Source: Nitrospinae bacterium CG11_big_fil_rev_8_21_14_0_20_56_8
Lineage (GTDB): Bacteria > Nitrospinota > Nitrospinia > Nitrospinales > VA-1
Assembly: GCA_002796165.1 (NCBI GenBank)
Contig: PCWF01000049.1
Coordinates: 1 to 20,951 of the forward strand
Reading direction: 5' to 3'
DNA: 20,951 nt
Both the position numbers and the translations under genes were made by a program. The notes beneath the pieces were generated by a model. It did no database searches. It was not told the DNA's origin and worked only from the letters and a program-made list of their open reading frames with translations. Shown piece by piece: positions 15,476 through 20,951 of the stretch; position 1 is the stretch's first letter; the number at the start of each line of letters is the position of its first letter.

Positions 15476-17727
15476 ACTGGAACCATCTGCTTCGGGAATT
15501 GTTCCGCCATCCCCCGCATATCGCCCTGCAAAAGGGGATCAAATGGATCCGCCGGGGAATGGCACGGGCCGCCAAACGAAAACGGGATCGTTTGTATCCC
15601 ACCTTCTCCCAGGATTTACTGGAGACCGGAGCCCTCGGCGCCCGGTTTCCCGCCGTTGACGTGGAGTCCGATCCCGGTTATGGGAACCTTCTCGCCAAGC
15701 TTTGCCGTCGGTACCTCGACCACCGGTTCGATCTGCTGGGATCGGGATGGGTGCAAGTGCATCCCGGGATGCGGTGCCGGGGTGTGGAAGGCCACGTTTA
15801 TCCCCCCGTCACTTCCGTCCGCCCGGACCCCGGGGGCGCCTGGTTAACCGGACGGATCAACCCCGCCAACCTTGAAATTTCTCAAAAGATCTGGAAACGG
15901 CTGGACGGATCCTACGTCCCGCTCGACTGGCAACTCGATTTCAAGAGTGGCTACCGCTGGAGCGAGCAGACCTGGTCCCCGGAAATCCGGTATGGAACGC
16001 ACCCCGGAGCCGATATCAAGGTTCCGTGGGAACTGGCGCGGGGTCAGCACCTGCCGCAACTGGCGCTGGCCTGCCTTTACGCACGCCGGAACCATCCAGG
16101 ATTTGTCCCCCCGGAGGTTTATCTCAGGGAATATCGGAACCAGGTGCTCGATTTCATCGCCACCAACCCGCCCCGGTACGGCGTCAACTGGGTTTGCGCG
16201 ATGGATGTGGGCATCCGCGTGGCCAACTGGCTCGCGGCCTACGGAATTTTCATCAACGGCGGGGAAACCTTCGATACGGAATTCACAAAGATCCTGACGG
16301 GTTCCATCCAGGATCACGCCCGGCACATCGCGCAGAATCTGGAGTGGGACCCGGTTCTTCGGAGCAACCATTACCTGGCCAATATCTCTGGACTGCTGTT
16401 CGCCGCCGCTCATCTTTCAAATACTGCAGAGACCCGGGCGTGGCTGGCATTTTCCGTGACCGAGCTGGTCAAGGAAATGGACTCGCAATTTTTACCCGAT
16501 GGCGGGAACTTTGAAGCCTCGACCAGCTACCACCGGCTCTCTCTGGAGATGATGCTTTATTCCGCCGCCCTGGTGCTCGGGCTTCCCGAGGAGGAGACCG
16601 CGTCGCTCCGGCATTTCGACCCACACTTTCTCCGGCTTCCCTTCCCCGCACCGGAATCGCCGCTCCCGGTTCATTCCCTCGGCGAGGGCGGGAGGCAAAC
16701 CCTCCTTCCTGGGGCCTTCCTGGAACGAATGGAAAAAGCCATCGAATTCACCCAGGCGGCTACGGGACCGGGGGGGCAGATCGTGCAGATCGGGGACAAC
16801 GATAGTGGAAGATTTCTTAAATTAAATCAACAGGTTATGATGATTTCCCCGAGGGAAATAGCGAAGCGGTTTACACATCTCGAAAACTGGGACAAAACGA
16901 TCGGAGATCCGGAATGGCTGGACGAGGACGTTCTGGATCATCGCCACCTCGGGGCGGCGGGATGGGCGTTTTGGCGGCGGGAGGATTTCCGGAAATTCGC
17001 GGGATCCCGGACCCTGGAAATGGAAATTCTTTCCCGGCTCGCAGGAAATCCTTCCTTGCCCTCCTATAAGAAAAGTGATGCCCCCCCCCATTCCCGAACT
17101 CACCGGACCGGGTCCGAGGCGGATTGGCAGGATTGGAACGCGCGCTTGAACGGCCTCCCGCCTTCGAAAAAGCACCGGACGGAATTTCCGGCTCCCGGCG
17201 ACGATCTGCTGACCCCATTGACTCTGGAGGCGTTTCCCGATTTCGGGCTGTATGTTTTTCGATCCGATCGGCTATACCTGACCGTGCGGTTGGGACCCAC
17301 CGGGCAAAAGGGCTATGGGGGCCACGCGCACCACGACCAACTTTCCGTCGAGATCGTACTGGATGGAGTGCCGCTGGCCGAGGATCCCGGAACGTATCTT
17401 TACACTCCCCTGCCCGACCGGCGGAACGAGTACCGCTCGGTGCGGGCCCACTTCGCTCCGCAACTGGAGGGGCAGGAACCGGGATCGCTGGGGAATCTCC
17501 TGTTTTACCTGCAATCGAATGTCCGGCACCGGGTCCTGTATTTCGGCGAACGGGGCTTTATAGGTTCCCACGAGGCCTATGGGGCACCCATTTATAGAAT
17601 GGTAGAGCTGGCTCCGAACCGGGTGGAGGTAACCGATTTCTGGGAGGGCACCGGGGTTCTGCAATCCGGTCCCACCACGCAACTTCCTTTTTCACCTGGA
17701 TATGGGAAGCAACGGGCCCGCCCCTGA
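15472..17727 (+). CDS. Heparinase II/III family polysaccharide lyase (C-terminus possibly frameshifted)
   Basis: This ~751-residue protein has an alpha-helical toroid domain (about residues 170-400) followed by a beta-rich heparinase II/III domain (about 560-740). Candidate catalytic residues are RSNHYLANISGLL (Asn299, His300, Tyr301), EASTSYHRLS (Tyr353, His354) and GGHAHHDQLS (His618, His620, His621). Such enzymes cleave acidic polysaccharides by beta-elimination, and copies in exopolysaccharide clusters are thought to trim or clear the product. No signal peptide is evident at the N-terminus (MNWNHLLRELFRHPP), so its location is unclear. The start ATG 15472 overlaps the previous stop (ATGA); the longer frame from GTG 15295 runs inside the glycosyltransferase gene and is rejected. 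The frame ends soon after SPGYGKQ, while another frame continues with protein-like sequence to 17789. Confidence 0.9.
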   Translation: MNWNHLLRELFRHPPHIALQKGIKWIRRGMARAAKRKRDRLYPTFSQDLLETGALGARFPAVDVESDPGYGNLLAKLCRRYLDHRFDLLGSGWVQVHPGMRCRGVEGHVYPPVTSVRPDPGGAWLTGRINPANLEISQKIWKRLDGSYVPLDWQLDFKSGYRWSEQTWSPEIRYGTHPGADIKVPWELARGQHLPQLALACLYARRNHPGFVPPEVYLREYRNQVLDFIATNPPRYGVNWVCAMDVGIRVANWLAAYGIFINGGETFDTEFTKILTGSIQDHARHIAQNLEWDPVLRSNHYLANISGLLFAAAHLSNTAETRAWLAFSVTELVKEMDSQFLPDGGNFEASTSYHRLSLEMMLYSAALVLGLPEEETASLRHFDPHFLRLPFPAPESPLPVHSLGEGGRQTLLPGAFLERMEKAIEFTQAATGPGGQIVQIGDNDSGRFLKLNQQVMMISPREIAKRFTHLENWDKTIGDPEWLDEDVLDHRHLGAAGWAFWRREDFRKFAGSRTLEMEILSRLAGNPSLPSYKKSDAPPHSRTHRTGSEADWQDWNARLNGLPPSKKHRTEFPAPGDDLLTPLTLEAFPDFGLYVFRSDRLYLTVRLGPTGQKGYGGHAHHDQLSVEIVLDGVPLAEDPGTYLYTPLPDRRNEYRSVRAHFAPQLEGQEPGSLGNLLFYLQSNVRHRVLYFGERGFIGSHEAYGAPIYRMVELAPNRVEVTDFWEGTGVLQSGPTTQLPFSPGYGKQRARP

Positions 17728-17840
17728 TTGAAATCGGGACGGATCGGTCCGGCACGAAAACCTTCCGTGCCCGGCTGGGAATAAATTAAGGTAAAATTGA
17801 TGGATTCCTTTCAATCTTGCGATCGTTTCACCCAAAACCA

Positions 17841-19199
17841 ATGAGCGCCAGCCCCCAAAATAATCTAAAGGAAATTATAAATATAATTAGCGTAACTAAT
17901 GAATTAATTTACGTTGTTGGCGGGACTTTGCGTGATGGCTGGTTGAAGCGGAATTGCTCCGATTTCGATTTCGCGGTCCGGGGCGCATCCCGCCTGGCGC
18001 GGGAATTCGCATCCCGGTCGCGGTTCACCCTGGTTCCCCTCGACGACACTCCCGGGCGGGAAACGTTCCGCGTCGTGGGCAAGGACCGTAGGGTCTACGA
18101 CTTTAGCGAGTTGCAGGGAGAAACCATCCTGGACGACCTGTCCCGCCGCGATTTCACCATCAACGCCATGGGACAACCCCTGGCCGATTTTATAGACGGT
18201 AAACCCGACTGGCTGGACCCGCATGGGGGAAAACAGGATCTGGAAGCGGGAATCGTGCGGGTTCTTCCCGGTCCCATTTTTCAGAGCGATCCGCTTCGCA
18301 TGCTGAGGGCCTTCCGTTTTGCGGCGGCGCTGGAATTCGAGATCGAACCGGGCACCCTGGAGCAGATCGGCCTCCTGAAAGAAGCCATTCGATCCGTCGC
18401 CCCGGAACGGGTAAACTCTGAATTGAAAGCCCTGCTGATCTCCCCCGCCTGCATCCGGAACGTGCAACGGCTCGGCGAATGCGGGCTTCTGGAGCAGATT
18501 GTTCCTGAAATCGCTTCCTTCCAATCATCTTCTCTGGAAAATCTGGAAGGTCTGGACCGGTTCCTCGCGGCCCCGGAGTCTTTTATGGGGGAATGGGCCC
18601 ACCGCGCCGGAGCGTGCGTGAGCGATAAATCCGGAGGGATCCGGATGGCGGCGTTATTGGAACCGCTGGATCGGGATTGCCCTTCGCCCCCGGGAGGGGG
18701 AGCACAGAAGAAAACGAACGGTCAACCGGGGGCGGAACGGGTGCTCGATCGGCTGAGATTCAGCAATATTGAAATCCAATACATGACCCGGACCCTCCAA
18801 TCTTTCCGGCAGGCCCGCTCGTCGCGGTTGCAGTTTGCCGGTAGGACCTCCGACGATTCCGCCCTGTACCGGTATGTAACCGCCAGCGGGGAAGAACTCA
18901 TCCCGGCCTTGTACCTGCTGGGAGCCACCGGGAATTTAGGGGACAAAGATCTTTTGGCCGCCGCCCGGAAGACCTGCGCGTTTTATTTTGGCCGCTACCT
19001 CCCGGCCAAGGATCAGCCGCCTCTGATCAACGGGGACGACTTGATCCGCGAATTCGGACTTGCCCCCTCGCCCCTTTTCCGGGATATATTAGAATGTGTC
19101 GAGGAGAGCCGGGTTTTGGGGACCCTCCAGTCCCGGGAAGAAGCCGTCCGTCTGGCCTCGCGGCTTCTCGAAACGGGTTCAGGGCGGCTCGAATCTTAA
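17841..19199 (+). CDS. cca: CCA tRNA nucleotidyltransferase / poly(A) polymerase family protein
   Basis: This 452-residue class II nucleotidyltransferase has the poly(A)-polymerase head domain in order: VVGGTLRD (residues 25-32), the metal-binding DFDF (41-44), RRDFTINAM (102-110) and the tRNA/nucleotide-selecting region DPLRMLRAFRFAA (150-162), then the RNA-binding neck. It adds CCA (or part of it) to tRNA 3' ends, or A tails to RNA; the two activities cannot be separated here. No HD phosphohydrolase signature is seen. The start is ATG 17841, and the upstream in-frame TTG at 17817 is unlikely. The gene has an AT-rich beginning unlike the neighbouring GC-rich sequence. It is separated from the polysaccharide operon by 113 bases and seems functionally unrelated to it. 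Confidence 0.88.
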   Translation: MSASPQNNLKEIINIISVTNELIYVVGGTLRDGWLKRNCSDFDFAVRGASRLAREFASRSRFTLVPLDDTPGRETFRVVGKDRRVYDFSELQGETILDDLSRRDFTINAMGQPLADFIDGKPDWLDPHGGKQDLEAGIVRVLPGPIFQSDPLRMLRAFRFAAALEFEIEPGTLEQIGLLKEAIRSVAPERVNSELKALLISPACIRNVQRLGECGLLEQIVPEIASFQSSSLENLEGLDRFLAAPESFMGEWAHRAGACVSDKSGGIRMAALLEPLDRDCPSPPGGGAQKKTNGQPGAERVLDRLRFSNIEIQYMTRTLQSFRQARSSRLQFAGRTSDDSALYRYVTASGEELIPALYLLGATGNLGDKDLLAAARKTCAFYFGRYLPAKDQPPLINGDDLIREFGLAPSPLFRDILECVEESRVLGTLQSREEAVRLASRLLETGSGRLES

Positions 19200-19256
19200 T
19201 CCAACCGGGAGTTTCCCGATTATTGCAGATCCCCGTAAATCATAAATAAGGTGAAC

Positions 19257-19910
19257 ATGTCGATCCAGTATCAAAATCAGGAATGGGACGGGAAAAAGGT
19301 TATCGTGGGGGAGACCCCGATTCAGCCGGAAGGTCCGGTGAAATTGCTCATCGGGTTCCACGGCGCCGATTCCACCCCGGAGAACATGCTTATTTATGGG
19401 AACAAGCTGACCGTCCAAAACGCCTTGATGGTCTACCCCGAGGGTCCCATCGACGCCGGAAAGGGGTTATGGAGCTGGTGGGAGGATGGTCCCCGGCAAA
19501 AACAGGCCGTGGCCCGTTTCGTGGAATTCGCCTCCGGCATGGTGGAGGCGTCCTTCCGGTTCCTGGACCAGAAATATCCCGGAGCCGAGGGGCAAATCTG
19601 CCTTTGGGGCTTTTCGCAGGGGGCGGCCGCGTCGCTGGTGTATTCCCTGTTTGGCGGTCATGACATCCACCGCGTCGCCTCCATTTGCGGGTTTTTGCCC
19701 GAAATCCCCGATGAGGAACCCGCTCGGCCTCCCATCCACATCCTGGGCATTTTCGGCGCCAACGACGACGTGGTCCCCTCTTTCCTGGCCGACCACGCGC
19801 TGGAGGAAATGAAGAGCCGGGGGCACCACCTCATTGCCCGCGAAACCGGACAGAGGCACGAAGTCAACGCCGACAACCTGAAAGAAGTCAGCGAATTCTT
19901 CAACAGTTGA
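19257..19910 (+). CDS. Alpha/beta hydrolase, phospholipase/carboxylesterase-like
   Basis: This ~217-residue serine hydrolase has the oxyanion region IGFHGADSTPENM near the N-terminus, the nucleophile elbow GFSQGAA (Ser120), an acidic residue in GANDDVVP (Asp170 or Asp171), and a catalytic His in GQRHEV (His201). The size and spacing fit the small carboxylesterase/lysophospholipase group (Pfam abhydrolase_2 type). No signal peptide is visible, so it is likely cytoplasmic. The start is ATG 19257 with AAGGTGA just upstream; GTG 19251 is the alternative and would give two more residues. It lies 57 bases after the nucleotidyltransferase gene and may be co-transcribed with it. The substrate is unknown. 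Confidence 0.85.
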   Translation: MSIQYQNQEWDGKKVIVGETPIQPEGPVKLLIGFHGADSTPENMLIYGNKLTVQNALMVYPEGPIDAGKGLWSWWEDGPRQKQAVARFVEFASGMVEASFRFLDQKYPGAEGQICLWGFSQGAAASLVYSLFGGHDIHRVASICGFLPEIPDEEPARPPIHILGIFGANDDVVPSFLADHALEEMKSRGHHLIARETGQRHEVNADNLKEVSEFFNS

Positions 19911-19930
19911 GTTCGCCACCCATTCCGTTG

Positions 19931-19958
19931 TTGACTTCACGGCGAATTTTGCTAGGCT
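19931..19958 (+). promoter_or_regulatory. Predicted sigma-70-type promoter driving the cobalamin riboswitch
   Basis: The -35 TTGACT (19931-19936) is followed after 16 bases by TAGGCT (19953-19958). TGC directly before the latter makes an extended -10. Transcription would begin around 19965, about ten bases before the first paired stem of the riboswitch, which is the expected arrangement. Confidence 0.65.
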
Positions 19959-19975
19959 ACATCCAGATCATTGTT

Positions 19976-20123
19976 GCTTGCTGAAATTGGAAGACGGTGC
20001 GAATCCGTCGCGGACCCGCCGCTGTAACCGGGGACAAAACCTGCCAGATCCACTGTTTGATCCGTCAAATGGGAAGGGGTGGGTGGAGAACGATCCGGGA
20101 GCCAGAAGACCTTATCCGCAAGC
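19976..20123 (+). promoter_or_regulatory. Cobalamin (AdoCbl-type) riboswitch aptamer
   Basis: Conserved elements appear in order: GGAAGACGGTGCGAATCCGT (19989-20008), then GCGGACCCGCCGCTGTAACC (20010-20029), then CCACTG (20050-20055) and TGGGAAGG (20070-20077), and finally the B12 box GAGCCAGAAGACC (20099-20111). The closing stem P1 can form between GCTTGC (19976-19981) and GCAAGC (20118-20123). Binding of adenosylcobalamin would be expected to lower expression of the downstream B12-binding protein gene. The motif matches and the gene it precedes support each other. Confidence 0.95.
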
Positions 20124-20171
20124 GCTTCACAAACTCTTCGTGGTTCGAGAGGTGAAGGGTAAGCCGTATCG

Positions 20172-20199
20172 ATCCCCTTCCCCAAAAGGGGATTTTTTT
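20172..20199 (+). terminator. Intrinsic terminator forming the riboswitch expression platform
   Basis: ATCCCCTT (20172-20179) pairs perfectly with AAGGGGAT (20186-20193) across a six-base loop and runs into seven T residues (20193-20199). It lies ~50 bases after the aptamer and ~80 bases before the first codon. Upstream, CTTCAC (20125-20130) and GTGAAG (20152-20157) could form an intervening hairpin whose pairing might switch with P1, so transcriptional control is likely. Confidence 0.85.
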
Positions 20200-20279
20200 G
20201 CCCTCCTTCTCACTGGGACGCGGTGTTTCCGGTGGCAACGTCTAACCCAAAAACGCATCTGTCGATAGCGCCCTGTTTT

Positions 20280-20951
20280 ATGCCTGCGCCTCGGGGCCGA
20301 AAAACGACTCGCCCCGTTTCAACCCTGGTTTTCTCCCTCGGGTTGTTTCTGCTTGTGTGGTTTCCCGGTGGAGGCCTTTGGGCCGGACCGGTTTCGGCCC
20401 AACGGGCCTCTGCCCCGCAACGCATCGTTTCCCTGTCCCCGGCCTTTACCGAAATTCTGTTCGAGTTGGGCGCGGGTCCGCGCGTGGCGGGGATCACCGA
20501 TTTCTGCATTTACCCGGAAGCGGCCCTCCACCTGCCCCGGATTGGAGGGGTGGTCAATCCAAGTTATGAAAAAATTATCTCCCTGAAACCGGATTTGATC
20601 ATTCACCAGGATAAAAATGCGCGAATCCTCCAATTGACCCGGCAGTTGGGAATTCAGTCCCTGCCTCTGAACATGATCGATCTGGGCCAGATCTTCAGCT
20701 CCATTGCAAAGATTGGGGAGACCCTGCGGATTCAACCGGAAGCCCAAAAGCTTGTGGATCGCATGAAAGGCGAGATCGAGCGGAACCGGGAACGCCTCGC
20801 GGGAGTGAAGCGGAAATCGGTTCTGCTTCTCCTGGGGGACAGCAACGATCCGAAGCGGGATCTTTTTGTGGTGGGCCGCAATACCTACATCAATGAGCTT
20901 CTGGAATTCGCCGGGGGAGAGAACATCCTGACCGCGGATATGCCGCAATAT
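20280..20951 (+). CDS. btuF: BtuF-like vitamin B12 ABC transporter substrate-binding protein (partial)
   Basis: The first 224 residues are visible; the gene runs off the right edge. The N-terminus MPAPRGRKTTRP is basic, followed by a hydrophobic stretch (about residues 14-30) and a likely signal peptidase site after VSA (residue 40), so the protein is exported to the periplasm. The mature part starts with RIVSLSPAFTEIL, the signature of helical-backbone metal-receptor binding proteins (BtuF/FepB class). VAGITDFCIYP, IGGVVNPSYEKIISLKPDLI and FVVGRNTYINELLEFAGGEN follow. The cobalamin riboswitch just upstream points to vitamin B12 as ligand. ATG 20280 is the start that places the signal peptide correctly; the Shine-Dalgarno is weak. 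BtuC/BtuD partners would be expected beyond the window. Confidence 0.92.
   Translation, partial: MPAPRGRKTTRPVSTLVFSLGLFLLVWFPGGGLWAGPVSAQRASAPQRIVSLSPAFTEILFELGAGPRVAGITDFCIYPEAALHLPRIGGVVNPSYEKIISLKPDLIIHQDKNARILQLTRQLGIQSLPLNMIDLGQIFSSIAKIGETLRIQPEAQKLVDRMKGEIERNRERLAGVKRKSVLLLLGDSNDPKRDLFVVGRNTYINELLEFAGGENILTADMPQY

Noticed and set aside
17751..17771. GGCACG / CGTGCC hairpin after the heparinase gene as a terminator
   Set aside because: The stem is only six pairs with no T run, and it lies in sequence that looks coding in the alternative frame.
19206..19218. CGGGA-GTT-TCCCG hairpin after the nucleotidyltransferase gene as a terminator
   Set aside because: The five-pair stem has no proper T tract; too weak to call.
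19978..20268. 96-residue open frame across the cobalamin riboswitch
   Set aside because: Its sequence is the conserved aptamer and terminator; there is no evidence of translation.
20319..20948. 209-residue minus-strand open frame at the right edge
   Set aside because: It is antisense to the BtuF-like gene, which has a signal peptide and clear family motifs on the plus strand.

Overview
This is a GC-rich Gram-negative bacterial chromosome segment. A Wzx-type flippase, an exported B12-binding protein with a signal peptide and an M50 membrane protease all fit a diderm. I cannot place it firmly. The gene content and the palindromic repeat would suit Nitrospinota or a deltaproteobacterial-type lineage, but that is a low-confidence inference.

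Layout. Positions 1-384 (minus) hold the start of a site-2-protease-like M50 peptidase cut by the window edge. Positions 385-837 are non-coding and carry a ~180 bp element with 21 bp terminal inverted repeats (503-682). A WaaE-like family 2 glycosyltransferase (838-1590, minus) follows and ends in a likely intrinsic terminator. An AT-rich divergent promoter region (1591-1825) separates it from a long co-directional run on the plus strand, 1826-17727. Its eight genes are spaced by 42 bases or fewer, and several overlap by a few bases, so it looks like one operon.

The operon encodes an acidic single-pass membrane protein and a MinD/ParA-like ATPase, then a surface-polysaccharide module. The module comprises a two-domain oxidoreductase (MDR-type dehydrogenase fused to a Gfo/Idh/MocA dehydrogenase), a polytopic GT-C-like membrane protein, an asparagine-synthase-type amidotransferase, a Wzx-like flippase, a 924-residue multidomain protein (methyltransferase, polysaccharide deacetylase-like, methyltransferase, transglutaminase-like), a GT-B glycosyltransferase and a heparinase II/III family lyase. 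Together these suggest synthesis, amidation or other decoration, membrane translocation and turnover of an acidic exopolysaccharide or O-antigen-like glycan. No initiating glycosyltransferase, Wza/Wzc export machinery or obvious Wzy polymerase is visible here.

After the operon come a CCA-adding/poly(A) polymerase-type nucleotidyltransferase (17841-19199) and a small carboxylesterase-like hydrolase (19257-19910). Next is a cobalamin riboswitch with its own extended -10 promoter and a downstream intrinsic terminator (19931-20199). It controls a BtuF-like vitamin B12 binding protein that runs off the right edge (20280-20951).

The most unusual items are the four-domain fusion protein with a complete Cys-His-Asp transglutaminase-like triad, the MinD-like ATPase paired with a repeat-bearing acidic membrane protein at the head of a polysaccharide operon, and a probable frameshift at the 3' end of the heparinase gene.
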